A stretch of DNA of 64,000 nt from Streptomyces sp. NBC_01446. GTDB taxonomy: Bacteria; Actinomycetota; Actinomycetes; Streptomycetales; Streptomycetaceae. Of this stretch, positions 34,320 through 45,141 are shown in pieces. The stretch's first letter is position 1, and every line of letters begins with the position of its first letter. The translations under genes were made by a program, and so were the position numbers. The notes beneath the pieces are model-generated. The model was not told the origin of the DNA. It saw only the letters and a program-made list of their open reading frames with translations, and searched no databases. The DNA is taken from the NCBI RefSeq assembly GCF_026340095.1, contig NZ_JAPEPO010000003.1, positions 1,054,001 to 1,118,000 of the forward strand, written 5' to 3'.

Positions 34320-34993
34320 ATGACCAAGATCCTCGTAGTCGATGACGAGCCGGAAGTGCGGGCGGCCGTCGAGGACGGACTGGCCGTCGAGGGATACGAG
34401 GTGCGCGGCGCGCGCGACGGCCTCGAAGCGCTCTCGGCGGTCTCGTCCTGGCAGCCCGACGCGCTCGTCCTCGACGTGATGATGCCGGTCCTGGACGGGC
34501 TCGGGGTGTGCCGTCAGCTGCGTGCGATGGGCGACCGTACGCCCGTACTCGTCCTCACTGCGCTCGACTCGGTGAGCGAGCGCGTCGACGGCCTGGACGC
34601 GGGCGCCGACGACTACCTGGTGAAGCCGTTCGCGCTCGACGAACTGGTGGCGCGGGTACGGGCACTGCTGCGGCGGGCCGCACCGACCCCTACGGAGGGC
34701 GGGCTGGAGTACGCGGACCTGGTCCTCGACCCTGATACCCGTACGGGTCGGCGAGCCGGCCGCCCGCTGGAGTTCAGCCGCACCGAAGCGGCACTTCTCG
34801 AACTGCTGATGCGCCACCCCGGGCAGGTCCTGCCGCGCGAGCTCATCCTGGAACTCGTATGGGGGCGCGACTTCGGCCCCGAATCCAACTCCCTTGCCGT
34901 ATACGTCGGTTACCTGCGCCGGAAGCTGGAGGCCGGCGGCGAACCGCGCCTCGTCCACACGGTCCACGGCATCGGCTACCGGCTGGACGTGGC

Positions 34994-34997
<4 letters not shown>
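34320..34997 (+). CDS. OmpR/PhoB-family response regulator
   Basis: Protein of 225 residues. The receiver has the acidic pocket VVDDE, phospho-acceptor Asp52 (LDVMMP), Thr and Lys (LVKPF). The winged-helix effector ends RLVHTVHGIGYRLDV. The stop overlaps the kinase start by ATGA. It is divergent from the MurG-like/epimerase operon and may control it through the direct repeats in the gap. Confidence 0.95.
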
Positions 34998-36424
<1,427 letters not shown>

Positions 36425-36538
36425 GGACGGGTATCCGCCCCGGCCGGCGCGGCGCGGCGCGTGACGACCGTGGCAAAAGGGAAGACTGGCTGCCGGACAC
36501 CGAACGCAGGCAGGCAGGCTGGAACACGGGGGAAATTC

Positions 36539-37093
36539 ATGGCCGCGACGGCATCGGCAGGGAAGCTGCGGGCAGGGCGTTCGCATCATCGGCGCGTGGC
36601 GGGCATCGCCTTCGCCGCAATGGTCGCCTTGGCGGTGGGTGGCTGCGGCAGTACAGACAACGCCGACGACACGTCTTCACCCAGCCGTCATTCCTCGAAA
36701 CCCGTACCGGCGCCGCCCTCCTCCGCGCAGCCGTCCGTGTCGGCGGCGTACGGGCGTGATGTCCGCGCCTGCGCGGACGGCAACTGTGAGATCGCGGTAA
36801 CCGGCCCGGTGACGTTCCGTTTCAAGGGCCCGGCCGGTCCAGCAACCCTGTCCGTCACCGAAGTCGGCCCGAACAAGGTGGAGTACACGGTGAAGTCGGG
36901 CAATGGCCGGTCCAAGGGGGGCGCGACCGGCCCGGGCCAAGGTTGCGTCACGGTCCTCCGCAGCAACGGCGGAGGCAACTCCTGCGGTGGCCTGGAGGCC
37001 GCCACCCGACCGAGCCCCCAGCCCGACGCGGTGGTGATCCAGGCGGCGACCGGCAAGGACGGCACGGCAATCCTCCACATCGTGTCCGACTGA
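36539..37093 (+). CDS. Predicted lipoprotein
   Basis: Exported protein of 184 residues. A signal region with a basic start ends in lipobox LAVGGCGS. A Ser/Pro-rich linker follows, then a small beta-rich domain with four cysteines (ACADGNCEI, GQGCV, NSCGG). No known family. It follows the two-component genes on the same strand by ~115 bp. Start ATG 36539 has GGGGGAAA upstream. A cell-surface protein linked to the sensor is possible but unproven. Confidence 0.75.
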   Translation: MAATASAGKLRAGRSHHRRVAGIAFAAMVALAVGGCGSTDNADDTSSPSRHSSKPVPAPPSSAQPSVSAAYGRDVRACADGNCEIAVTGPVTFRFKGPAGPATLSVTEVGPNKVEYTVKSGNGRSKGGATGPGQGCVTVLRSNGGGNSCGGLEAATRPSPQPDAVVIQAATGKDGTAILHIVSD

Positions 37094-37189
37094 CGACGCG
37101 AAGCCTTGAGGCCGTTCGGCACCGAGTCGACCGAGGCCCCCTGCCGGCGGCCAGCTTTTTGCGCGGCGTCAGTCGACGTCACCAGAAGG

Positions 37190-37527
37190 CTTCCGGCACA
37201 AGGTGTCGACGATGTCCATCTGCGCCCGATGGAGGAGATCATGCAAGCCGTCTGCACAGACTTCGAGTGCGAGCCTTGGAGGTCAACGGCGAGGCCGACC
37301 ACGTCCACCTCCTCGTGAACTTCCCACCCAAAATCGCCGTGCCGAAACTCGTCAACTCCCTCAAGGGCGTCTCCTCCCGGCGGCTGCGCCAGGAACTCGA
37401 CGACCTGACCCGGCACTACTGGCGAGCCAACAAGCTCTGGTCCGGTTCCTACTTCGCCGGCACCGTCGGCGGCGCGCCCCTGTCCGGGGTCAAGCAGTAC
37501 ATCGAGCAACAGAGCCGGCCCATGTGA
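37190..37527 (+). pseudogene. IS200/IS605 tnpA (Y1 transposase) remnant
   Basis: The 3' part of a Y1 HUH transposase. MEEIMQAVCTDFECE is read in one frame and EVNGEADHVHLLVNFPPK ... SSRRLRQEL ... YIEQQSRPM in another, so at least one indel lies near 37275; upstream family residues are unrecognisable. The HUH motif HVHLL and the C-terminal helix remain, and the catalytic Tyr region YIEQQ is present. Not functional. Confidence 0.8.
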
Positions 37528-37654
37528 GCACTGTCCGGCTCCGCCCGACAGTCGCCGCGACGCATCGCGGCACACGGCATGATGGCGCACCTGACCACCG
37601 ACGGTGCCGACCTACTGACCGCACCACGGGCCAACACTCACGAAGGCAGGGAAA

Positions 37655-38071
37655 TTGACCACGCAGACCGAGCACGTCGACCACGAGCTCATCGAGGCCG
37701 CGGCCCATGTCGCGCGCACGCGCTGCCGGGGCGACAACCACACCATGGCGGCCGCGGCCCGCGCCCAGGACGGCCGGATCGTCACCGCGGTGAACGCCTA
37801 CCACTTCACCGGAGGCCCCTGTGCCGAGCTGGTCGTCATAGGCGCAGCGGCCGGCCAAGGCGCCTACGAACTGGACACGATCGTCGCCGTGGGCGACCGC
37901 GACCGCGGAGTCGTCCCCCCGTGCGGCCGGTGCCGCCAAGTCCTCCTCGACTACTTCCCGGACCTCAAGGTCATCGTCGGTGCGGGCGACCGCCTCCGGA
38001 CCGTCCCCGTCGCCGATCTGCTCCCCGAAAGCTACGTGTGGGCCGACCACCAGCTCGACACGGAAAACTAG
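37655..38071 (+). CDS. Cytidine/blasticidin-S deaminase-like protein
   Basis: Zinc deaminase of 138 residues. The active-site motifs are FTGGPCAEL (Cys-Ala-Glu) and PPCGRCRQVLLDYFPD (PCxxC). Overall length and motifs match the cytidine deaminase / blasticidin-S deaminase group. The start is TTG 37655 with GGCAGGG upstream. The TAG stop lies in the CTAG that was the IS982 target. Confidence 0.85.
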   Translation: MTTQTEHVDHELIEAAAHVARTRCRGDNHTMAAAARAQDGRIVTAVNAYHFTGGPCAELVVIGAAAGQGAYELDTIVAVGDRDRGVVPPCGRCRQVLLDYFPDLKVIVGAGDRLRTVPVADLLPESYVWADHQLDTEN

Positions 38072-39038
38072 ACGAGTCTTTCCGAACACGTTCAGTGGTA
38101 GGCGGTCAGTGAGCGGCTGACCGTCTGCCCGGTCTGGAAGTTGTGCCAGATCGCAGCGGCAAGAGCCAGCATGCGCTGCGCGACGCGGACCCCGACGCCC
38201 TCGACGGTGCGTCCGCCATGTTGTTCCAGGTCGAGCTGGCCCTTGAGGGTGTCGTTGACCGACTCGATCAGCTGGCGGACCTTCTTCAGCATCGGCTCGC
38301 CCTGCCGCAGAACCTCCCGTTTCCGGGAGGGCCGCAACAGTGTGATGCCCTGTTCGGACAGTGACCGTTCGAAGGTCTTGGACGCGAACCCCTTGTCGCT
38401 GATCAGCAGCAGACCTGGCCTCGCGCGGACGAGTTCGGCGTCGACCTCCAGCATCGCGGCCAGTACCTCTCGCTCGCCGAGCTTCGGATCGGCCAGCGCC
38501 CACAGGACTGGCATGCCGGCCGGGGTGCACACCAGGTACAGTCGCAGCCCCCAAAAGAACCGCGAATGCGACGCGCAGTAACCGTAGTTGGCCCAACCCG
38601 CCAGCTCTGACCGCTTCACCGTCGGGCGGGACATCCCGCACGGCACCGGCGTCGAGTCGGTGATCCACACGGTGTCGTGCCAGAAGTCCGTGTCCTTCGC
38701 GAGCAGCCGGATCACTCGCTTGATCTGCGGCAACCCGGCTCGCAGCCGCTTGTTGTAGCCGGGATCCTGCGGGATGAACGGGAACAGGTGCCGGTAATGC
38801 TTGCGCGCGTGGCGCAGCCAGCGGGCCTCGCAGTGGAAGCCGAGCATCGCCTGCATGACCGCCAGACACAGCAACTCCGAGTGACTGAGCTTTGCCGGCC
38901 GCCCGGGCAACCGGGCGATACCGGCCCACTCGTCATCGATCTTTACGTAGAGTGCGGTCACGAGGGTGTCCAGGTTCGTCGTCACAAACGATCATGGACA
39001 CCCTCTCCTCATGCCCGCAGGCATTCGGAAAGACTCGT
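38072..39038 (-). mobile_element. Complete IS982-family element (967 bp)
   Basis: Bounded by ACGAGTCTTTCCGAA (38072-38086) and its perfect complement (39024-39038), flanked on both sides by CTAG (38068-38071, 39039-39042). Because CTAG is itself a palindrome it can be read as target duplication or as repeat extension. The transposase fills almost the whole element and is intact. Confidence 0.9.
38092..38985 (-). CDS. IS982-family transposase
   Basis: DDE transposase of 297 residues, full length for IS982. It begins MTTNLDTLVTALYVKIDDEW, with LGFHCEARWLRHARKHYRHLFP and YNKRLR in the N-terminal domain. Catalytic acidic residues are in WITDSTPVP, LLISDKGFAS and a Glu near QLIESVNDTLKGQ. No stop or shift, so the element may be active. 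Confidence 0.93.
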   Translation of the reverse strand: MTTNLDTLVTALYVKIDDEWAGIARLPGRPAKLSHSELLCLAVMQAMLGFHCEARWLRHARKHYRHLFPFIPQDPGYNKRLRAGLPQIKRVIRLLAKDTDFWHDTVWITDSTPVPCGMSRPTVKRSELAGWANYGYCASHSRFFWGLRLYLVCTPAGMPVLWALADPKLGEREVLAAMLEVDAELVRARPGLLLISDKGFASKTFERSLSEQGITLLRPSRKREVLRQGEPMLKKVRQLIESVNDTLKGQLDLEQHGGRTVEGVGVRVAQRMLALAAAIWHNFQTGQTVSRSLTAYH

Positions 39039-39392
39039 CTAGTAGAACTGGGACAGGCAGAACTCGTGCCCCTCGGGGTCGGTCATCACGACGACCACGC
39101 CCTCGTCGTAGTCATGCCGCTCGCCGGTGAACCGGCCGCCAAGGCCTACGACTTGGGCGATTCCCTGATCGATGTCGTCGACCGAGACGTCCAGGTGCAG
39201 GCGCACCTTTCCGGCCCTCGGCTCGGCCACGGGCTGGAAGACCAGGCGCGGCTGCGGGTCGTCGCGATGGCCGAGATAGACCCAGCCGGGCTCGGACGGT
39301 CCCCGTGGGCGGTCCAGCAGCACGCTCCAGAACGCTGACACCCGTTCGACGTCGATGCAGTCGACGGTCACTCCCACCCACCGGTTTGCCAT
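39039..39392 (-). CDS. VOC family protein
   Basis: Protein of 117 residues: MANRWVGVTVDCIDVERVSAFW, HLDVSVDDIDQGI and VMTDPEGHEFCLSQF, the end typical of the glyoxalase-like VOC group. Its TAG stop lies in the right-hand CTAG beside the IS982 element, so the insertion did not change the protein. Divergent from the lipase gene. Confidence 0.88.
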   Translation of the reverse strand: MANRWVGVTVDCIDVERVSAFWSVLLDRPRGPSEPGWVYLGHRDDPQPRLVFQPVAEPRAGKVRLHLDVSVDDIDQGIAQVVGLGGRFTGERHDYDEGVVVVMTDPEGHEFCLSQFY

Positions 39393-39516
39393 GGGCCGAG
39401 TATTCCCCGGGCTGCGGCGCGCGCTCAATGTCATCAGCGCCCTAAGAACGACTCGTCGCGTAGTCGGGGACAGCGGCGACCGAGGATGCCGGGGGCCGGA
39501 CGGCCGCCGCAGGGGC

Positions 39517-39546
39517 GCAACCCCCCTTACTGAAACGGGGGGTTGC
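39517..39546. promoter_or_regulatory. 10-bp-arm inverted repeat upstream of the lipase gene
   Basis: GCAACCCCCC (39517-39526), a 10-nt loop, GGGGGGTTGC (39537-39546), ending 40 nt before the lipase ATG. A candidate operator or attenuator in the gap between divergent genes. Confidence 0.45.
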
Positions 39547-39586
39547 CCCAATGTGGTGCGTGGGGCGAGAGCGGCAGAGTTCAGGC

Positions 39587-40831
39587 ATGACCTTCACCCG
39601 GTTACACGGAAGATTCGTTGCGTCCGGCGCACTCGCCCTGGTGTGTGCTGCGACCGTATTGGCAGTGACAGGGCACGCCGACACGCTGCACTCCCCCTCG
39701 CCCACCATCGCCGACGCCTTCCAACAGAGGGCGATTCGCGGCTCGTTGGTCTCGACGACTCTCGTCGCGGACCTGGACGCCACACAGGTCGAGGCCCGAC
39801 TCGAGAAGGCGGGTATCGACGCGGCGCAGGTCCGCTACGGCGTACGCGCCCACCGGATCGTGTACCGCACGATCGACACGGAGGGACGGCCCACGACGGC
39901 CAGCGCACTGGTCGCGATACCCAAGAACCACAAGCAGGACCTCCGGGTCGTGTCCTGGCTGCACGGCACCGAGGTGTACCGGGGCGAAGTCGCCTCCGTC
40001 AACGACCGGTCCCCGGACCGCGCCACCGCGTTGCTGTTCGCCTCGAGCGGCCTCGCCGTGTCGGCCCCGGACTACCTCGGCCTGGGCGAAGGCCCGGGCA
40101 TCCACCCGTACGGTGACCCCGAGGCAACCGTCACTGCACCACTGGACGCGCTCCGGGCGACCCGTGCGTTCGTTCAGGAAGCAGGCCGTGACATCGACCG
40201 GAAGGTACTCGTCAGCGGATTCTCCCAGGGCGGACCCGCCACCATGCTGCTCGGGCGGGCCCTGCACCAAGGCGCCGACACCTACTTCCGCCTGGGTGCG
40301 CTCGCCCCCATCGCCGGCCCGTTCGACCTGAGCGGATTCGAGGCCGCCGCAGCGGACGACAAGCTCGATCGGTCGCCCCTGTACCTCGCCTACCTCACCA
40401 CTGCGTGGAACCGGATGTACGGCCTGTACGACTCCCCCGGCGAGGCATTCCGAGCCCCGTACGACAAGAAGGTGGAGAAGCTCTTCGACGGCAACCACAC
40501 GGGCGGCGAGATCGCCGACGCGCTGCCGCCCACATCCAAGGAACTGTTCACCGGCGAGTTCCTGAACAAGGTGCGCAACCCCAAGGGTGAACTACGACGC
40601 CAACTGCACGCGATGGACACCACCTGCGACTGGCGTCCGGACGTCCCCGTGCACCTCTTCCACGCCACAGGCGACAAGGACGTACCCTTCACCAACTCCC
40701 AGCAATGCGAAGGGCAGTTGGCCACCAACGGGGCCGACTTCGAGCTGACCGACGTCGGAGACGTCGACCACCGCACGACCGTCCTCAAGGCGCTGCCTCA
40801 CATCGTGCACGAGTTCAACACCGCACGCTGA
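39587..40831 (+). CDS. Secreted lipase/alpha-beta hydrolase (secretory lipase-like)
   Basis: Exported hydrolase of 414 residues. A signal peptide (MTFTRLHGRFVASGALALVC...) is followed by a LIP-type hydrolase: VVSWLHGTEVY, the long APDYLGLGEG loop, nucleophile Ser213 in VSGFSQGG, then Asp in FHATGDKDVPF and His in VGDVDHRT. Likely cleaves lipid or ester substrates outside the cell. It converges on a lipoprotein gene. Confidence 0.9.
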   Translation: MTFTRLHGRFVASGALALVCAATVLAVTGHADTLHSPSPTIADAFQQRAIRGSLVSTTLVADLDATQVEARLEKAGIDAAQVRYGVRAHRIVYRTIDTEGRPTTASALVAIPKNHKQDLRVVSWLHGTEVYRGEVASVNDRSPDRATALLFASSGLAVSAPDYLGLGEGPGIHPYGDPEATVTAPLDALRATRAFVQEAGRDIDRKVLVSGFSQGGPATMLLGRALHQGADTYFRLGALAPIAGPFDLSGFEAAAADDKLDRSPLYLAYLTTAWNRMYGLYDSPGEAFRAPYDKKVEKLFDGNHTGGEIADALPPTSKELFTGEFLNKVRNPKGELRRQLHAMDTTCDWRPDVPVHLFHATGDKDVPFTNSQQCEGQLATNGADFELTDVGDVDHRTTVLKALPHIVHEFNTAR

Positions 40832-40841
40832 CGTCGTGCCA

Positions 40842-40884
40842 CTCCGGTGCCCCCTGAGCCATCCAGGTCAGGTGGACACCGGAG
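40842..40884. terminator. Hairpin between convergent lipase and lipoprotein genes
   Basis: Arms CTCCGGTG (40842-40849) and CACCGGAG (40877-40884), with an inner CTGA/TCAG stem, lie just after the lipase stop and before the converging stop at 40898. Bidirectional terminator. Confidence 0.6.
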
Positions 40885-40897
40885 GCGAGAGGTGCGA

Positions 40898-41563
40898 TCA
40901 CTGGATGACCCACTCCCAGGAGGAGCCCTTCTTGTACTCGTCGGGGGTTTCCGCGTCCGTGCTCCAGGCCAGTCGGGCAGGCTGCTTCGACGGGGCGCCG
41001 ATGAAAACGGAGCACAGCGTGTGTGTCTCACCGACGTCCCATCCCATGTAGACGTCTCCCACGGGGCAGCCACCTTCGACCGTGCCCGCATGGACGACCA
41101 GACGCTCCGCAGCGGGTTCAGCGTCCTTGTCGAGGATCGCTGCATTGGCGTTGAGGTCGGGATTGGAGTTGTCGGGCACCCCTGACTTGAGGGTGTAAGC
41201 CACGAACACGAAGTACGGGGTGCCACCGCCCATTTCGTCGTCGCTGTAGTGACCCTCGCGCATCTGTTCCTGGGTGCCCTTGACGATCTTCGAGGCGGCC
41301 ACCTGGAACTGTCCGCCGCCGGAGACCTCGGGCTCGAACAGCTTCGGAGCAGGGTGGCCCATCGTCAGCGCGGGGGTCCACTCCACCGGCTTTCGCGGGC
41401 TCTTCCGACGGCCGCCACTCGCCACCTGGGCGCTGTCACTCCGCGCACCGCGGTGCTTGGAACCGCCCGACTCGTTCCGGTCCCCGCTTCCGCCGCAGGC
41501 GGGGAGTGCGAGCCCGAGTACGGTGGCCAGGAACCCGGAAAGGGCCCTCGAGTGGCGCGGCAT
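40898..41563 (-). CDS. Predicted lipoprotein of unknown function
   Basis: Exported protein of 221 residues with lipobox LALPACGGSGDR, a basic Ser/Lys-rich linker (to ~residue 60) and a C-terminal domain containing GGCPVGDVYMGWDVGETHTLC. No family recognised; the C-terminal part has the look of a small beta-sandwich. Confidence 0.75.
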   Translation of the reverse strand: MPRHSRALSGFLATVLGLALPACGGSGDRNESGGSKHRGARSDSAQVASGGRRKSPRKPVEWTPALTMGHPAPKLFEPEVSGGGQFQVAASKIVKGTQEQMREGHYSDDEMGGGTPYFVFVAYTLKSGVPDNSNPDLNANAAILDKDAEPAAERLVVHAGTVEGGCPVGDVYMGWDVGETHTLCSVFIGAPSKQPARLAWSTDAETPDEYKKGSSWEWVIQ

Positions 41564-41844
41564 GATGTGCTTTCTCCCCTGATGTACGTGCCGGGGGAAC
41601 GCGGCTGGACCGCGACGAGTCCCCCTCGTGACGACCGCGCGGCGTGCGTCATGTGCATGCTAGATCATCTCCTGACCCGTGAACTCCGGGCTCCGTCGCC
41701 GGGACCAACCTCCGGGCGGGCGCCGACAGTTCGATCCAGGGCCGCCGCCGGCATCCACAGCCGGTAAACGAGGTGCGCTCCGGGGAGCGTCCCTCGTAGT
41801 GTCCCCTGCGCACGTTCGACATTCGGCTTGACCAGGAGGTCTCC

Positions 41845-42744
41845 GTGCCCCGGAACACCATGTCTGACGAAGATGACACGCGCACCGCCCAAGCGGTCCT
41901 GCGTGAGGCCAACCACGCGCATGGCGTGCAGTTCCAACTGCTTCGACGGTTCGACGACGGAGTCCAGTCAGGGGCCTGGCTCCTCACCGATGACACCGGC
42001 CGACATGCCGTACTGAAGTGGAGCCCGGACCTCTCCTGGGCCCCTCAGATCGAACGGGCCGCCGCTGGCGTCGCCAAGATCCGCACTGCCGGATATCCGA
42101 CCCCCGCCTGGCTCGCCGTCGGCACCAGCGCCGACGGCTTCGGATACCAGATCCAGGAATTCGCACCTGGTCACACCAGACCACAAGTGACCGCGAGCGA
42201 GGCCCGGTTGCTGATCGGCGTCCTGGAGATGCACGCCGGTCTCGACCCCGACCCGCAGCGATGCTGGTCGGAGTTCGTGACCACCCGCATGGCCGGTGAG
42301 GACCTTTGGCGGCAGACGGCCGGGACCGGACCGACCGGACAGGACCTCGTCCACGCCTGCGAGCGGCTTCTCGCCGCCCACGGACCTGTCACCCTGCCCA
42401 CCGAGGACCTGGTCCACGGCGACTTCCGCCCCGGCAACATCCTGTTCGACGCGGACCGCGTCAGTGGCGTCATCGACATCGAGGCACTGGGCAGCGGCAC
42501 GAGAGTCTTCGACTACGCGACGCTTCTGAGCGCCCACGACTTCACTCCCGGGGCTCTTGAGATGCTGTGCGACGCCGGCGAGCAAGTGGCCGGACCCGGT
42601 GTTCTGGCCTACTGCTTCGCCCAGGTCGCCCTCGACCTCACCGTCTTCGTGCACCAGCGGAACCTTCAACTGGGCATTCAGAACGTGGGCAAGCTCCTCG
42701 AGCGCACGCTGATCCTTCTCCATCGCGCGGAGGGACGGGGCTGA
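41845..42744 (+). CDS. Aminoglycoside phosphotransferase-fold kinase
   Basis: Protein of 299 residues with the APH/choline-kinase fold. The catalytic loop is LVHGDFRPGNILFD (Asp and Asn) and the Mg-binding motif is VIDIEALGSG. GTG 41845 has AGGAGG at ideal spacing. Substrate may be an antibiotic, a sugar or another small alcohol; resistance should not be assumed. Confidence 0.85.
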   Translation: MPRNTMSDEDDTRTAQAVLREANHAHGVQFQLLRRFDDGVQSGAWLLTDDTGRHAVLKWSPDLSWAPQIERAAAGVAKIRTAGYPTPAWLAVGTSADGFGYQIQEFAPGHTRPQVTASEARLLIGVLEMHAGLDPDPQRCWSEFVTTRMAGEDLWRQTAGTGPTGQDLVHACERLLAAHGPVTLPTEDLVHGDFRPGNILFDADRVSGVIDIEALGSGTRVFDYATLLSAHDFTPGALEMLCDAGEQVAGPGVLAYCFAQVALDLTVFVHQRNLQLGIQNVGKLLERTLILLHRAEGRG

Positions 42745-42817
42745 AGCCCCCCACCGCAGCAGACACCCCTCCCCTCGGGAAACCCCCAGGGGGATTGGCC
42801 CACGCCGCGCGGATGGA

Positions 42818-43548
42818 GTGATCAAACTGCGCAGCCTGCGCTCCACCCTGTGGACGCTGGTGGCCACCGTCGCCGGGATGCTCGTCATCGGCATCGTGAC
42901 CATGGCCAACACCCACGCTCCCCCAGTGCCCGGACCAGGCCGACACATACGACCCGGTGAACAACGTGCTGGCCAGGATCGCCCTCGGCCAGCTGATCGT
43001 CGGCGTACTCGGCGTGCTCGTGGTCACCGGCGAGTACGCCTCCGGCGCGATCCGCTCCACACTCGCCGCGGTCCCGAACCGGCCCCTGCTCCTCGCCGCC
43101 AAGGCGGGCGTCTTCGGCACGGTGACGTTGATCCTCGGCGAACTGGTCGCGTTCGCCCCCTTCTTCGCCGGGCGGCTCGCGCTCTCCGACGGCGTTCCGG
43201 TGCCCGGCCTCGGCGACCCGGGTGTGCTGCGCGCGGTGGTTCTTTCGGGCGCCTATCTCGCCATGGTCGGGCTGCTCGGTATCGCGCTGGGCGCCCGTCG
43301 TCCGGTACACGGCCGCGGCCGTCGGAGCACTGGTCGGGCTGCTGTACGTGCTGCCCGCGGCGCTGTCGGGGCTCACCGGGGTCACGGTGGCGAAGTACTT
43401 CCCGACCATGATCGCCGGGAACTCGCTCGCCGTCTCCAAGCCGGTGGCCGACGTACTCTCGCCATAGGTGGGCTTCGGGGTGCTGTGCGTATACGTACTT
43501 GCAGCGCTCGGCGCGGGAGGCTGGCTGCTGACGCGCCGGGACGCGTAA
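42818..43548 (+). pseudogene. ABC-2 type permease, decayed
   Basis: Pieces of one membrane protein in three frames: VIKLRSLRSTLWTLVATVAGMLVIGI (from GTG 42818), NNVLARIALGQLIVGVLGVLVVTGEYASGAIRSTL (from 42957), and VVRYTAAAVGALVGLLYVLPAALSGLTG (from ~43300). An in-frame TAG at 43465-43467 probably replaces TGG before VGFGVLCVYVLAALG, and the end LLTRRDA-stop is at 43548. Two frameshifts plus one nonsense change. No ATPase gene is beside it. Confidence 0.88.
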
Positions 43549-43564
43549 CCGCCCCGCGGCAGAT

Positions 43565-43641
43565 ACGTACGCCGGTACCTACACCAGGCACGTACAGCAG
43601 AGACGTACGGCAGTGACGTACACGCATAGGTACTTACGTAC
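43565..43641 (+). promoter_or_regulatory. Cluster of five ACGTAC sites before the histidine kinase gene
   Basis: ACGTAC occurs at 43565, 43590, 43603, 43616 and 43636 in the 107-bp gap before the kinase start, with 13-bp spacing in the middle. Two more copies lie in the 3' end of the permease pseudogene. A multi-site operator or slippage-derived array. Confidence 0.4.
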
Positions 43642-43655
43642 AGGAGACTTGAGCC

Positions 43656-45029
43656 ATGCACGAGTCAGCCGGGGAGCGTCCGCGGGAAGGCGCGCGGGCC
43701 GAGCCCTCACGTCGGTTCTCCCCGGGCGCCGTCCTGCGCGCGCCGTTCACGGCTCGCGCCTGGGCCGAAGTCGCGTACTGCCTGATCGGTTTCCCCCTGA
43801 CCGTCGTCGGCACCGTCCTCGTGCTCGTCCTGCTCGCCCTCGGCACCGGTCTCACCGCCTCCCTCGTCGGCACCGTCCTCGGGCTTGCGCTCGTCGTCGC
43901 GGCGGTCGGCCTCGCGCGCGGCTGCGCCGCCGTGCATCGCCGGCTCGCCCAGGGGTTGCTGGGCGAGCGGGCGGATGCGCCGCCGCGGCTGCTGCCGACG
44001 GGGAAGGCGTTCGCGCGGCTGGACGCTCGGCTGCGCGATGCGGCGGGGTGGCGTTCGGTAGCGTACGTCCTGGTGAAGCTGCCCGTCGCCGCCTTCGGCC
44101 TGTACGCCGTCGGCTGGTGGCTGACCGCCCTGCTCAATCTCTCCGCACCACTTCGCTGGGCGGTCTTCCACCAGCGCCCGGCTGCCGGCGAGGCGGGGAT
44201 GCCGACGATCACGCCGATCCCCTTCGGCGGTGGCGCCCCGCACAGCACGAGTTTCGCCGGGACCTTCGTTGCGGCGGCGATCGGCGTGGTGACGCTGCTG
44301 GCGGCGCCCTGGTTCACGCGTGGCGTCGTCGCCGTGGACCGCTGGCTCATCCGGGCACTGCTCGGCCCGGGCCAACTCGCCGAACGTGTGAGGAGTTTGG
44401 AGGAGAGCCGCGCTCTCGCCGTCGACGACTCGGCGGCTCTGCTGCGCCGCCTGGAGCGCGACCTGCACGACGGGGCACAGGTCCGGCTGGTCGCGTTGGC
44501 GATGAGCCTCGACATGGCGAAGGAGCGGCTGGGCAGGGACGGAGAACCGGTCGCGGACCCGGCTCGGGTACGGCAACTCGTGGACACCGCGCACCGCAAC
44601 GCCACCGAGGCCCTCGCCGAGCTGCGTGACCTGGCGCGCGGTATCCACCCCCCGGCCCTCGACGACGGCCTGTCCGACGCGCTGTCGACACTGGCCGCGC
44701 GGAGCACCGTGCCCGTGGAGCTCTCGGTGGACGTGACGCAGCGGCCGACGCCGGCGATCGAGACGATCGCCTACTTCTGCGCGGCGGAGCTGCTCACCAA
44801 CGTCATCAAGCACAGCGGCGCGCGCCGGACGGTGTTGCGAGTGGCGCAGGAGGACGGGTTGCTGCGGCTACGGGTTACGGACGACGGCCGAGGCGGGGCA
44901 ACGCTCGGCGCCGGAAGCGGGTTGACGGGCCTTCAGCAGCGGGTGCGGACGGTGGACGGGCGCCTCGACGTGTCGAGCCCGAGCGGCGGGCCGACCGCGG
45001 TGACGGTGGAACTGCCGCTCCACGCATGA
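43656..45029 (+). CDS. Sensor histidine kinase, NarL-type (HisKA_3)
   Basis: Membrane kinase of 457 residues with about four to five TM segments in the first 230 residues, arranged as two sensor-like halves. The dimerisation helix is ERDLHDGAQVRLVALAM with His271. The ATPase domain has AAELLTNVIKHSGA and DDGRGGATLGAGSGLTGLQQRV. It acts with the NarL-type regulator 112 bp downstream. Stimulus unknown; its neighbour was once an ABC permease, as in many Streptomyces permease-TCS loci. Confidence 0.92.
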   Translation: MHESAGERPREGARAEPSRRFSPGAVLRAPFTARAWAEVAYCLIGFPLTVVGTVLVLVLLALGTGLTASLVGTVLGLALVVAAVGLARGCAAVHRRLAQGLLGERADAPPRLLPTGKAFARLDARLRDAAGWRSVAYVLVKLPVAAFGLYAVGWWLTALLNLSAPLRWAVFHQRPAAGEAGMPTITPIPFGGGAPHSTSFAGTFVAAAIGVVTLLAAPWFTRGVVAVDRWLIRALLGPGQLAERVRSLEESRALAVDDSAALLRRLERDLHDGAQVRLVALAMSLDMAKERLGRDGEPVADPARVRQLVDTAHRNATEALAELRDLARGIHPPALDDGLSDALSTLAARSTVPVELSVDVTQRPTPAIETIAYFCAAELLTNVIKHSGARRTVLRVAQEDGLLRLRVTDDGRGGATLGAGSGLTGLQQRVRTVDGRLDVSSPSGGPTAVTVELPLHA

Positions 45030-45141
45030 GTGACACCGTGACGGACGCCATGGATGACGCTGTGAGTGACATCGCGGACGGGGCGCGCGCAGCACGTCGG
45101 CGTCTGCCGTCCCCCGATCGGACCCGTGAGAGCATGCCCCC

